Positions 51,859 to 62,000 of a DNA stretch of 64,000 bases are shown in pieces. The notes beneath the pieces were generated by a model. The model had not been told where the DNA came from. It did not search any database and worked only from the letters and a program-made list of their open reading frames with translations. Source of the DNA: Stenotrophomonas maltophilia (GTDB lineage Bacteria > Pseudomonadota > Gammaproteobacteria > Xanthomonadales > Xanthomonadaceae); NCBI RefSeq assembly GCF_900186865.1, contig NZ_LT906480.1, forward strand, positions 3,180,001 through 3,244,000. The letters are read 5' to 3'. Every line of letters begins with the position of its first letter. Positions within the stretch are counted from its first letter, which is position 1. A program made the translations under genes and the position numbers.

Positions 51859-51870
51859 CCGGTTCACGCA

Positions 51871-51893
51871 TGCCAGGCATGGCCTGGCACTAC
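51871..51893. repeat. Short palindrome repeat next to the glutamate dehydrogenase 3' end
   Basis: TGCCAGGC-ATG-GCCTGGCA followed by CTACT, five bases from the stop codon. It is the same element as at 17498-17520, again at a minus-strand 3' end. Confidence 0.65.
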
Positions 51894-51898
51894 TTCAC

Positions 51899-54800
51899 TT
51901 ACGCGCCGTGTGCCGCCAGCTGGCCCAGGCGCTGCACCGCGACCGAAACGGTCGGGTAGTCCAGGGTCTTCTGCTCGGCCAGTTCGGCCAGCATCGCCAG
52001 GGTGAAGCGCAGGCTGTTGTCGTCACGGCCCATCCAGGCTGCGACCTTGGCCTCCGCGCTGCTGCCCTTGGTGCCCAGCACCTGGCCGGCCAGGTTGCGG
52101 TGGTTGGCGGCCAGCTCGTCACGCAGCACGCCACGTGCCACGGCGTGCCAACGACCGTTGACCTCCAGCGCATCGACCTGCTCGAACAGCCACGGCAGCT
52201 GCAGGGCATCGCCCAGGCGGAAGTGGACCTTGGACACGTCCACCGGCTTCAGCTTGCGGGTGCGGGCCAGTTCGATGATGTCGAACGCCGGCTCCAGGAA
52301 GTGCAGTTCGGCCAGCTGCTGCGCCAGCGCGGACGGCAGGCCCTTTTCCTTCCACTCGGCCACCAGGGCTTCGTAGGTCGGACGCTGCGAATCCGGCAGC
52401 ACACCCGAGGCAACGCGGATGTCGTTGAACGGACCCTGGTAGCGGTTGACCGCTTCGGTGATGCCCGGCATCGCGCCCGGGCGCGACAGCAGCCAACGCA
52501 CGAACGAACGCTGCAGCTTCCAGATCACTTCCAGTGCGTCGATCTGCACCGACTCCGGCACCTTGCCGTCGAGTGCATCGATCTGCGCCCACAGCGCGCG
52601 CGCATCCAGTGTTTCGCGGCTGATGGTGTAGGCCTTGGCGACCTCGGCGATGGAACGGCCGGTGTCTTCCTGCATGCGCATCAGGAAGGTGGCGCCCATG
52701 CGGTTGATGGTCTGGTTGGTCACGGCCGTGGCGATGATTTCGCGCTTCAGGCGGTGACGCTCCATCGCGTCGGCGTACTTCTTCTGCAGCGGGGTCGGGA
52801 AGTAACGCTGCAGTTCCTTGGACAGGTACGGATCTTCCGGGATGTCCGATTCCAGCAGCTGGGCAAACGCCACCAGCTTCGAGTAGGACAGCAGCACCGA
52901 CAGTTCCGGGCGGGTCAGGCCCTGGCCGCGTGCCTTGCGCTGGGACAGCTCGGCGTCGGACGGCAGGAACTCGATCTGGCGATCCAGCAGGCCCTGCTGT
53001 TCCAGGGTACGGATGAAGTGCTGCTTGGAACCCAGGCGCTTGACCGCCATCCGCTCCATCAGGCTCAGCGCCTGGTTCTGGCGGTAGTTGTCATTGAGCA
53101 CCAGCTCGGCGACTTCATCGGTCATCGAGGCCAGCAGCTTGTTGCGCTGCTCGACGGTCAGCTTCTTGGCCCGCACCACATCGTTGAGCAGGATCTTGAT
53201 GTTGACTTCGTGGTCGGAGGTGTCCACACCGGCCGAGTTGTCGATGAAGTCGGTGTTGAGCAGCACGCCGGCCTGGGCGGCTTCGATGCGGCCCAGCTGG
53301 GTCATGCCCAGGTTGCCGCCCTCGCCCACCACCTTGCAGCGCAGCTCGCCACCGTTCACGCGCAGGGCATTGTTGGCGCGGTCGCCGACATCGCTGTGCT
53401 GCTCGCTGGCAGCCTTCACGTAGGTACCGATGCCGCCGTTCCACAGCAGGTCGACCGGTGCCTTCAGGATCGCGCTCATCAGATCGTTCGGCGACAGCGC
53501 CTTGACGTTGTCATCCAGGCCCAGCGCTTCACGCACCTGCGGGGTGATCTCGATCGACTTCAGGCTGCGCGGGTACACGCCGCCGCCCTTGCTGATCAGC
53601 TTGGCGTCGTAGTCCGCCCAGCTCGAACGCGGCACGGTGAACAGGCGCTCACGTTCGACGAACGTGGTGGCCGCATCCGGGTTCGGGTCCAGGAAGATGT
53701 GGCGGTGGTCGAAGGCAGCGACCAGGCGGATGTGGCGCGACAGCAGCATGCCGTTGCCGAACACGTCGCCGGACATGTCGCCGACGCCGACCGCAGTGAA
53801 GTCCTGGGTCTGGCTGTCACGGCCCAGCGCACGGAAGTGGCGCTTGACCGATTCCCACGCACCGCGTGCGGTGATGCCCATGCCCTTGTGGTCATAGCCA
53901 ACCGAACCACCGGAGGCGAACGCATCGCCCATCCAGAAGCCGTGCGCGATGGCCAGGCCGTTGGCGATGTCGGAGAAGGTCGCGGTGCCCTTGTCGGCGG
54001 CCACCACCAGGTACGGATCGTCCATGTCGTGGCGCACGACATCCACCGGCGGCACGATCTTGTTGTTGACGATGTTGTCGGTGATGTCCAGCAGGCCCTG
54101 GATGAACAGCTTGTAGCAGGCCACGCCGTTGGCGAAGATCGCGTCGCGGTCGCCGTTCACCGGCGGGGTCTTGGCGAAGAAGCCGCCCTTCGCGCCGACC
54201 GGCACGATCACGGTGTTCTTGACCATCTGTGCCTTGACCAGGCCCAGCACTTCGGTACGGAAGTCTTCGCGACGGTCCGACCAGCGCAGGCCACCACGGG
54301 CGACCGCGCCGAAGCGCAGGTGGGTACCTTCCACGCGCGGGCCGTAGACGAAGATCTCGCGGTACGGGCGCGGCTTCGGCAGGTCCGGCACCAGCGCCGA
54401 ATCAAACTTGAAGCTGATGACATGGCCGTGCTGACCGTTGGCATCGGTCTGGTAGTAGCTGGTGCGCAGGGTCGCGTCGATCACGCCCATGAACGAGCGC
54501 AGGATGCGGTCCTCGTCCAGGCTGGACACACGGTCCATCAGCTTCAGCAGCGCATCGCGCGCGGCCTGCATCTGCGCGTCGCGGTCACCCTTGCGGGCGT
54601 CGACCACGGTCTTGAGCACCTTAAGGGTGGCGTCGTCGCCAGCAGCCAGCACATCGAAGTGGGCCTTCAGCTGGGCCTGGCCGGCGGCGATGTCATCCTT
54701 GCTCTCGTGGCCGGTAGCCGGATCGAAGCGCGCTTCGAACAGCTCGACCAGCAGTCGGGCCAGCAGCGGGTAGCGCGCGAAGGTGCCTTCCACGTAGGCC

Positions 54801-56875
54801 TGCGAGAACGGCACGCCGGTCTGCAGCAGGTACTTGCAGTAGCCACGCAGCATGGCGACCTGGCGCCAGTGCAGGCCGGCAGCCAGCACCAGGCGGTTGA
54901 AGCCATCGTTCTCGGCATCGCCGTGCCAGACGCGGGCGAAGGTCTCGCCGAAGGCTTCATCGACGCTGGCGGCATCGATCGCGCCGGCGGTCGATTCGAC
55001 CTCGAAGTCCTGCACGTACACCGGGGCGTTGTCGACCGACAGGCGGTACGGACGCTCGGCGATCACGCGCAGGCCCATGTTTTCCATCATCGGCAGCGCG
55101 TCCGACAGCGGGATGTCGTCCAGCTGGCGATACAGCTTCAGGCGCAGGCCATCACCGCTTTCGCGCGGCACGGCCTGCAGGCTCAGGCGCAGGTCGTCCG
55201 GGCCGGTCAGGGCATCAAGCTGGCTGACATCGTTGGCTGCGACCGCGGTGCTGTTGTCTTCGATGTAGCCGGCCGGCAGCGCCTTGCCGATACGCGCGGC
55301 GATGCGCAGGCCTTCGGTCTCGCCGTGGCGGGCCACCAGCGCTTCGCGCAGGTCGTCCTGCCAGTTGCGCAGCACCTGGGCCAGCTTCTGCTCCAGTTCG
55401 GCGGTATCAACGTCGAGCATTTCACCCGGCTTCGGGCGCACGATCAGGTGCACCTGGGCCAGCGGCGATTCGCCCAGCACCACCGAGCTATCCACGTACT
55501 CACCGTGCAGCGCGTCCTTCAGCATCGCCTCGATGCGCAGGCGCACGTCGGTGTTGAAGCGCTCGCGCGGCAGGTAGACCAGCGCGGAAATGAAACGGCT
55601 GTACTTGTCGCGGCGCAGGAACAGGCGGCTGCGCACGCGTTCCTGCAGGCCCAGCACGCCCATCGCGGTGCGGAACAGTTCGTCCTCGCTGGACTGGAAC
55701 AGTTCTTCGCGCGGCAGCGTTTCCAGGATGTGGCGCAGGGCCTTGCCACTGTGGCTGGCCGGGGCCAGGCCCGACTGCTTCATCACGTGCTCATGGCGCT
55801 GGCGCACCAGCGGGATCTCCCACGGGCGACGGTTGTAGGCACCGGAGGTGAACAGGCCAAGGAAGCGCTGCTCGCCGATGATCTTGCCCTTGGCGTCGAA
55901 TTCCAGCACGCCGATGTAGTCCATGTAGCCGGCGCGGTGCACGCGCGAACGGGCATTGGTCTTGGTCAGGATCAGCGCGTCCTTCAGGCCGGACGTGGCG
56001 TTCAGGCCCTGCGCGGCCAGGGTCTTGACCGGGCGGGCCGCGGACTTGTCCTTGCCGCGCATCAGGCCCAGGCCGGTGTCGTTCAGCGGCGCCAGTACGT
56101 CTTCCTTGCCCTGCTTCTCGACGCGGTACTCGCGGTAGCCGAAGAAGGTGAAGTGGTTGTCGGCGGCCCAGCGCAGGAACTCCTGTGCTTCCTTGCGCGA
56201 TGCATCGTCGACCGGCAGCTGGCGCTTGCCCAGGTCGTCGGCCAGTGCCAGTGCCTTGTCCTTCATCGGCTGCCAGTCGCGCACGATCGCGCGTACTTCG
56301 TCCAGCGCCTTGTTGATGGCCTGTTCGATGGCGGCCATGGCTTCGGCCGGCTGGCGGTCGATCTCCAGCAGCATCACCGACTCGGCATCACCCTCGCCGA
56401 CCTTGACCAGCTTGCCGGCCTTGTCGCGGGTGAAGCGCAGCACCGGGTGGCCCAGCACGTGGACGCCCACGCCCTGCTCGGCCAGCGACATGGTGACCGT
56501 ATCGACGAGGAACGGCATGTCATCGTTGACGATCTGCAGCACGGTGTGCGGCGATTCCCAACCGTTGGCCTTCGCGGTCGGATTGAACACGCGGACGTTG
56601 GCCTTGCCGGCCTTGCGGGCACGCGCGAATTCCAGCGTCTCAGCCGCGAGAGCGGCCCACTCTTCAGCGCTGTGGTGCGGGAACTCGTCCGATTCCATGC
56701 GCTTGTAGAAGTCAGTGGCAAAGGCCACTGCTTCGGCCTGTGCGGCCGCGGGGTAGCGCTTGCGCAAGGCCGTGTACACCGGCTCCAGGGAGAAACCAGC
56801 GGTCACTGCGACCTCCGACTCTGCTGGTTTCGTCTTGTTCTTCACGGTCTTGGCTGCGGTTTTTTGCGGTTTCAT
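51899..56875 (-). CDS. gdhB: NAD-dependent glutamate dehydrogenase, 180-kDa class (1658 aa)
   Basis: Oxidatively deaminates glutamate to 2-oxoglutarate with NAD, mainly in amino-acid catabolism. Its size and the long N-terminal regulatory region (about residues 1-700, with ACT-like segments such as VLQIVNDDMPFLVDTVTMSLAEQGV) place it in the L-GDH180 class. The catalytic core includes KTPPVNGDRDAIFANGVACYKL, GAKGGFFAKTPP with the substrate lysine region, VVAADKGTATFSDIANGLA, VGYDHKGMGITARGAWESVKRHF and VAAFDHRHIFLDPNPD. No clear Shine-Dalgarno sequence precedes the ATG at 56875. Allosteric control is typical for the class. Confidence 0.96.
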   Translation of the reverse strand: MKPQKTAAKTVKNKTKPAESEVAVTAGFSLEPVYTALRKRYPAAAQAEAVAFATDFYKRMESDEFPHHSAEEWAALAAETLEFARARKAGKANVRVFNPTAKANGWESPHTVLQIVNDDMPFLVDTVTMSLAEQGVGVHVLGHPVLRFTRDKAGKLVKVGEGDAESVMLLEIDRQPAEAMAAIEQAINKALDEVRAIVRDWQPMKDKALALADDLGKRQLPVDDASRKEAQEFLRWAADNHFTFFGYREYRVEKQGKEDVLAPLNDTGLGLMRGKDKSAARPVKTLAAQGLNATSGLKDALILTKTNARSRVHRAGYMDYIGVLEFDAKGKIIGEQRFLGLFTSGAYNRRPWEIPLVRQRHEHVMKQSGLAPASHSGKALRHILETLPREELFQSSEDELFRTAMGVLGLQERVRSRLFLRRDKYSRFISALVYLPRERFNTDVRLRIEAMLKDALHGEYVDSSVVLGESPLAQVHLIVRPKPGEMLDVDTAELEQKLAQVLRNWQDDLREALVARHGETEGLRIAARIGKALPAGYIEDNSTAVAANDVSQLDALTGPDDLRLSLQAVPRESGDGLRLKLYRQLDDIPLSDALPMMENMGLRVIAERPYRLSVDNAPVYVQDFEVESTAGAIDAASVDEAFGETFARVWHGDAENDGFNRLVLAAGLHWRQVAMLRGYCKYLLQTGVPFSQAYVEGTFARYPLLARLLVELFEARFDPATGHESKDDIAAGQAQLKAHFDVLAAGDDATLKVLKTVVDARKGDRDAQMQAARDALLKLMDRVSSLDEDRILRSFMGVIDATLRTSYYQTDANGQHGHVISFKFDSALVPDLPKPRPYREIFVYGPRVEGTHLRFGAVARGGLRWSDRREDFRTEVLGLVKAQMVKNTVIVPVGAKGGFFAKTPPVNGDRDAIFANGVACYKLFIQGLLDITDNIVNNKIVPPVDVVRHDMDDPYLVVAADKGTATFSDIANGLAIAHGFWMGDAFASGGSVGYDHKGMGITARGAWESVKRHFRALGRDSQTQDFTAVGVGDMSGDVFGNGMLLSRHIRLVAAFDHRHIFLDPNPDAATTFVERERLFTVPRSSWADYDAKLISKGGGVYPRSLKSIEITPQVREALGLDDNVKALSPNDLMSAILKAPVDLLWNGGIGTYVKAASEQHSDVGDRANNALRVNGGELRCKVVGEGGNLGMTQLGRIEAAQAGVLLNTDFIDNSAGVDTSDHEVNIKILLNDVVRAKKLTVEQRNKLLASMTDEVAELVLNDNYRQNQALSLMERMAVKRLGSKQHFIRTLEQQGLLDRQIEFLPSDAELSQRKARGQGLTRPELSVLLSYSKLVAFAQLLESDIPEDPYLSKELQRYFPTPLQKKYADAMERHRLKREIIATAVTNQTINRMGATFLMRMQEDTGRSIAEVAKAYTISRETLDARALWAQIDALDGKVPESVQIDALEVIWKLQRSFVRWLLSRPGAMPGITEAVNRYQGPFNDIRVASGVLPDSQRPTYEALVAEWKEKGLPSALAQQLAELHFLEPAFDIIELARTRKLKPVDVSKVHFRLGDALQLPWLFEQVDALEVNGRWHAVARGVLRDELAANHRNLAGQVLGTKGSSAEAKVAAWMGRDDNSLRFTLAMLAELAEQKTLDYPTVSVAVQRLGQLAAHGA

Positions 56876-57089
56876 GGCAGAGCGATGCGCTTGCTCAGTT
56901 GGGAAAATGAAATTGTAGCCCTACCGCGCGAAAAGGCCTTGCTGCAGGACGGAATAAGCAGATTCGGGTTTGCTGCGGTTCAAACGCCTATTCAGTTCGC
57001 ACCGGTATGGTGCTGGCGCCTGTTTCAGCACTGCCGACAGGATCGGCAAAACGTGTTACCGGAAGACACACGCGGCGACGCCGATGCGA

Positions 57090-57121
57090 TTCCACAATCC
57101 TGAACTGGACGGTATAGTCCA
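57090..57121 (+). promoter_or_regulatory. Promoter with operator-like palindrome for the TetR-RND operon
   Basis: A -35-like TTCCAC (57090-57095), a 17-base spacer and a -10-like TATAGT (57113-57118). A perfect palindrome TGGAC-GGTATA-GTCCA (57106-57121) covers the -10 box. The GTG at 57126 would fall at or next to the expected transcription start. Confidence 0.5.
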
Positions 57122-57125
57122 CCGC

Positions 57126-57782
57126 GTGAACCCGGCCTACCTCCCCGTTGCCCTCGATGCACGCGATGAGCGTGTGTTCGACGCCGTACGCGAACTGCTG
57201 GCCCAGCAGGGCATGCAGATGAGCATGGAGGCGGTGGCCCAGCACGCCGGCTGCTCCAAGCAGACCCTGTACTCGCGCTACGGCAGCAAGCAGGAACTGC
57301 TGCGCCGGGTGATGCAGCGCCACGTCGGCCACGCTACCGGCGCCATGGTTCGTGCACTCCGCACTGACGACCTGCGTGCCAGCCTGCTCCAGTTCGCCAC
57401 CGACTTCCTGGAGCACTTCAACCAACCGCACGTGGGCCAGGCCTGCCGGCTGATCGCCGCCGACGCGGCCCAGTTTCCCGAAGAGGCGCGTACGCTGTAC
57501 CGGCACGGAGCCGGCGCACTGACGCTTCATCTTGCTGAATGGATTGAAACCGTTTGCATGCGTGGCCAGCTCCGGCATGACGACCCGCACTTCATGGCCG
57601 AACTGCTGCTGAGCATGATTGCCGGTCAGGATTTCGACAAACAGCGTTTCCATACCCCCCATCGTGATGACGCGCGGCTGCGTCGGCGCTGGGCAGAGTT
57701 CTCCGTCGACAGCTTCCTGCGCGCCTTCGCGCCTCAGCCGTCGCCGGCCCCGTCTTCAAACCAACCCCGGAGTTCCTCCTGA
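57126..57782 (+). CDS. TetR-family regulator of the RND efflux operon (218 aa)
   Basis: The helix-turn-helix is SMEAVAQHAGCSKQTLYSRYGSKQELLRRVM (about residues 32-62), followed by a TetR C-terminal domain (LLQFATDFLEHFNQPHVGQACRLIAADAAQFPE) typical of AcrR-like repressors. I choose the GTG at 57126 because it sits just after a good -10 box, giving a leaderless message; an ATG at 57084 is the alternative (232 residues) but lies upstream of that promoter. It runs in the same direction as the pump genes and its stop overlaps the next start by one base (TGATG), so it is likely autoregulated with them. Confidence 0.88.
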   Translation: MNPAYLPVALDARDERVFDAVRELLAQQGMQMSMEAVAQHAGCSKQTLYSRYGSKQELLRRVMQRHVGHATGAMVRALRTDDLRASLLQFATDFLEHFNQPHVGQACRLIAADAAQFPEEARTLYRHGAGALTLHLAEWIETVCMRGQLRHDDPHFMAELLLSMIAGQDFDKQRFHTPHRDDARLRRRWAEFSVDSFLRAFAPQPSPAPSSNQPRSSS

Positions 57783-59050
57783 TGACCGCCCCACTCCGCA
57801 CCCTTGCCTTGACGTGCGCCGTTGCTGTCGCGCTGGCTGCCTGCAAGAAGCCGGAACAGCAGACGCCCCCGCCGCCGGAGGTGGGCGTGATCGACGCCAA
57901 GCCGCAGACCCTGCCGCTGCAGCGCGAGCTGGTCGGTCGCCTGTCGCCGTTCCGCAGCGCCGACGTGCGTGCGCGCGTGCCGGGCGTGCTGCTCAAGCGC
58001 GTCTACCAGGAAGGCTCGCAGGTCAAGCAGGGCCAGACCCTGTTCCTGATCGACCCGGCGCCGCTGCGTGCCTCGCTCAACGCCTCCGAAGCACAGCTGG
58101 CGTCGGCCCGCGCGACCTACGCCAACGCCAAGGTGGCCGCCGACCGTGCACGTTCGCTGGCGCCGCAGCAGTTTGTCTCCAAGTCCGACCTGGACAACGC
58201 TGAATCGGCCGAGCGTACCGCGCTGGCGGCGGTCAAGCAGGCCGAAGCAGCAGTGACTTCCTCGCGCATCAGCCTGGGCTACACCGAAGTAACCGCACCG
58301 ATCAGCGGCGTGGCCAACAAGCAGCAGGTCACCGAAGGCGCGCTGGTCGGCCAGGGCGATGTGACCCTGCTGACCACCGTCGACCAGCTCGACCCGCTGT
58401 ACGTGAACTTCTCGCTGAGCGTGGACGAGCTGACCCAGCTGCGCGCGCAACAGGCCAAGGGCGCGCTGGCGCTGTCGGGCGACGGCAAGGCCACGGTGAA
58501 CGTCAAGCTGGCCGATGGCAGCACCTACAGCGAGCCGGGCACCCTGGACTTCTCCTCGACCACGGTCGACCCGGCCACCGGTGCGGTGTCGTTGCGCGCG
58601 TTGCTGCCGAACCCACAGCAGATCCTGCTGCCGGGCGCCTTCGTCAGCTTCCAGGCCAACCTGGGCGAACGCAACAATGCCTTCCTGGTACCGCAGCAGG
58701 CCCTGCTGCGCGACACCACCGGCGGCTACGTGATGGTGGTCGGCGCCGACGGCAAGGTCGTGCGCAAGAACGTGAAGACCGATGGCGCGCAGAACGGCAA
58801 CTGGCTGGTCAGCGACGGCCTGGCCGCCGGCGACAAGGTGATCGTGGCCGGCGTGCAGAAGGTCAAGGAAGGTGCACCGGCGGTGGCCAAGCCGTGGAGC
58901 CCGGGGCAGGACGCCAACGGCAAGCCGGCCGCAGGCGGCGCCGCTCCGGCGGGCACCGCACCGGCTGCTGGCAAGGCACCGGCCGACGCGGCCAAGCCCG
59001 AGCAGGCCGATGCGGCCAAGCCGGCCGCCACCGATTCGAACAAGCAGTAA
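57782..59050 (+). CDS. RND efflux periplasmic adaptor (membrane fusion) lipoprotein (422 aa)
   Basis: AcrA/MexA-like adaptor linking pump and outer-membrane channel. A lipobox ALAAC places the lipidated cysteine at Cys21. The barrel-sandwich and hairpin domains are visible: VRARVPGVLLKRVYQEGSQVKQGQTLFLIDPAPL, a coiled-coil hairpin (about residues 95-165) and the closing SLGYTEVTAPISGVANKQQVTEGALV. An unusual alanine/proline-rich C-terminal tail of about 50 residues (AAGGAAPAGTAPAAGKAPAD) follows the core. The next gene is 15 bases on. Confidence 0.94.
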   Translation: MTAPLRTLALTCAVAVALAACKKPEQQTPPPPEVGVIDAKPQTLPLQRELVGRLSPFRSADVRARVPGVLLKRVYQEGSQVKQGQTLFLIDPAPLRASLNASEAQLASARATYANAKVAADRARSLAPQQFVSKSDLDNAESAERTALAAVKQAEAAVTSSRISLGYTEVTAPISGVANKQQVTEGALVGQGDVTLLTTVDQLDPLYVNFSLSVDELTQLRAQQAKGALALSGDGKATVNVKLADGSTYSEPGTLDFSSTTVDPATGAVSLRALLPNPQQILLPGAFVSFQANLGERNNAFLVPQQALLRDTTGGYVMVVGADGKVVRKNVKTDGAQNGNWLVSDGLAAGDKVIVAGVQKVKEGAPAVAKPWSPGQDANGKPAAGGAAPAGTAPAAGKAPADAAKPEQADAAKPAATDSNKQ

Positions 59051-59065
59051 CGGGAACCTTCCGTC

Positions 59066-62000
59066 ATGCCTAAATTTTTCATCGAACATCCAGTCTTCGC
59101 CTGGGTGGTGGCGATCCTGATCTCGCTCAGCGGCGTGATCGCGATCCTCAACCTGGGCGTGGAGTCCTATCCCAACATCGCCCCGCCGCAGGTCACCGTC
59201 TCGGCCACCTACCCGGGCGCCAGTGCCGACACCACGGAAAAATCGGTCACCCAGGTGATCGAGCAGCAGCTGACCGGTATCGATCACCTGCTGTACTTCA
59301 GCTCTTCCTCGTCGTCCAACGGCCGTGCGCAGATCACCCTGACCTTCGAGACGGGTACCGATCCGGACATCGCCCAGGTGCAGGTGCAGAACAAGGTCTC
59401 GCTGGCCACGCCACGACTGCCTTCGGAAGTGACCCAGCAGGGCGTGGTGGTGGCCAAGGCCAACGCCGGCTTCCTGATGATGGTGGCGCTGCAGTCCGAT
59501 ACCCCGACCATCAACCGTGATGCGCTGAACGACATCGTTGGTTCGCGCGTGCTCGACCAGGTCTCGCGTATCCCCGGCGTCGGCAGCACCCAGCAGTTCG
59601 GTTCCGAGTACGCCATGAACATCTGGCTGAACCCGGAAAAGATGCAGGGTTATGGCCTGTCGGCCAGCCAGGTGCTGGCTGCGGTGCGCGCGCAGAACGT
59701 GCAGTTCGCCGCCGGTGCGCTTGGCTCGGATCCGTCGCCGGAAGGCCAGCACTTCACCGCCACGGTCTCGGCCGAAGGCCGCTTCAGTTCGCCGCAGGAG
59801 TTCGAGAACATCATCCTGCGCGCCAACGCTGACGGCTCGCGGGTGCTGTTGAAGGACATCGCCCGCGTTGCCTTCGGTGCCAACAACTACGGTTTCGACA
59901 CCCAGTACAACGGCAAGCCGACCGGTGCCTTCGCCATCCAGCTGCTGCCGGGCGCCAACGCCCTGAACGTGGCCGAGGCGGTGCGCGCCAAGATGGACGA
60001 GCTGCAGCCCAGCTTCCCGGCCGGCGTGACCTGGTTCTCGCCGTACGACAGCACCACCTTCGTCAAGATCTCGATCCAGGAAGTGGTCAAGACGCTGTTT
60101 GAAGCAGTGTTCCTGGTGTTCCTGGTGATGCTGATCTTCCTGCAGAACTTCCGCGCCACGCTGATCCCGACCCTGGTCATCCCGGTGGCGCTGCTCGGTA
60201 CCTTCCTGGGCATGTGGATGATCGGCTTCACGATCAACCAGCTGACCCTGTTCGCGATGGTGCTGGCGATCGGCATCGTGGTCGATGACGCGATCGTGGT
60301 GATCGAGAACGTCGAACGCATCATGACCGAGGAAGGCCTGGCGCCGAAGCCGGCCACGCAGAAGGCGATGACCCAGATCACCGGCGCGGTGGTGGCGATC
60401 ACCGTCGTGCTGGCTGCGGTGTTCATCCCGTCCGCCCTGCAGGGCGGCGCCGCCGGTGAGATCTACAAGCAGTTCGCCCTGACCATCGCCATTTCGATGG
60501 CGTTCTCGGCGTTCCTGGCGCTGGGCTTCACCCCGGCGCTGTGCGCGACCTTCCTGAAGCCGACGCACAACGACAATCCGAACATCGTCTACCGCACCTT
60601 CAACAAGTACTACGACAAGATCAGCCACACCTATGTCGGCCACATCACCTCGGCGGTGCGCCATGCGCCGCGCTGGATGATCCTGTTCGTGGTGCTCACC
60701 GCACTGTGCGGCTTCCTGTTCACCCGCATGCCGGGCAGCTTCCTGCCGGAAGAAGACCAGGGCTATGCGCTGGCGATCGTGCAGCTGCCGCCGGGCTCGA
60801 CCAATGGCCAGACCAACGAAGTGTTCGCGCAGATGCGTGGCATCCTGGAAAAGCAGGATGGCTATGAAGGCATGCTGCAGGTGGCCGGCTTCAGCTTCGT
60901 CGGTTCCGGTGAGAACGTGGGCATGGGCTTCATCCGCCTGAAGCCGTGGGAGGAACGCAAGTTCACTGCGCCCGAGTTCATCCAGAACATGAACGGCGCG
61001 TTCTATGGCATCAAGGAAGCGCAGATCTTCGTGGTCAACCTGCCCACCGTGCAGGGCCTTGGCCAGTTCGGCGGCTTCGACATGTGGCTGCAGGACCGCA
61101 GCGGTGCCGGTTACGAGCAGCTGACGCAGGCCCGCAACATCCTGCTCGGCCAGGCCGCGCAGAAGCCGGACCACCTGGTCGGCGTGCGCCCGAACGGCCT
61201 GGAAAACGCGCCGCAGCTGCAGCTGCATGTGGACCGCGTGCAGGCGCAGTCGATGGGCATGTCGGTGTCGGACGTGTACAGCACCATCCAGCTGATGCTG
61301 GCCCCGGTGTACGTCAACGACTTCTTCTACGAAGGCCGCATCAAGCGCGTGACCATGCAGGCCGATGGTCCGTACCGCACCGGCCAGGAATCGCTGAAGA
61401 GCTTCTACAGCCCCTCCAGCCTGACCAAGAACGCCGATGGCACCAATTCGATGATCCCGCTGAACACGGTGGTCAAGTCCGAATGGGTGTCGGCACCGCC
61501 GTCGCTGAGCCGCTATAACGGCTACTCGGCGATCAACATCGTCGGCTCGCAGGCCCCGGGTACCAGCTCGGGCGAGGCGATGCAGACCATGGAGAGCATC
61601 GTCAACGACGATCTGCCGGCCGGCTTCGGCTACGACTGGTCGGGCATGTCCTACCAGGAAATCCTGGCTGGCAACGCGGCGACGCTGCTGCTGGTGCTGT
61701 CGATCGTAGTGGTGTTCCTGTGCCTGGCCGCGCTGTATGAGAGCTGGTCGATCCCGGTGGCGGTGCTGCTGGTGGTGCCGCTGGGTGTGCTCGGTGCCCT
61801 CGGCCTGTCGATGCTGCGCGGCCTGCCAAACGATCTGTTCTTCAAGATCGGCCTGATCACCGTGATCGGCCTTGCGGCGAAGAACGCGATCCTGATCGTG
61901 GAGTTCGCGGTGGAGCAGCGCGCCGCCGGCAAGAACCTGCGCGATGCCACCATCGAAGCGGCCCGCCTGCGTTTCCGCCCGATCCTGATGACCTCGTTCG

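Noticed and set aside
51782..57103. 1773-codon open frame on the plus strand opposite the glutamate dehydrogenase gene
   Set aside because: It mirrors the real gene along its whole length; biased codon third positions in high-GC DNA give long antisense frames. The translation is rich in His, Gln, Arg and Val with no domain.
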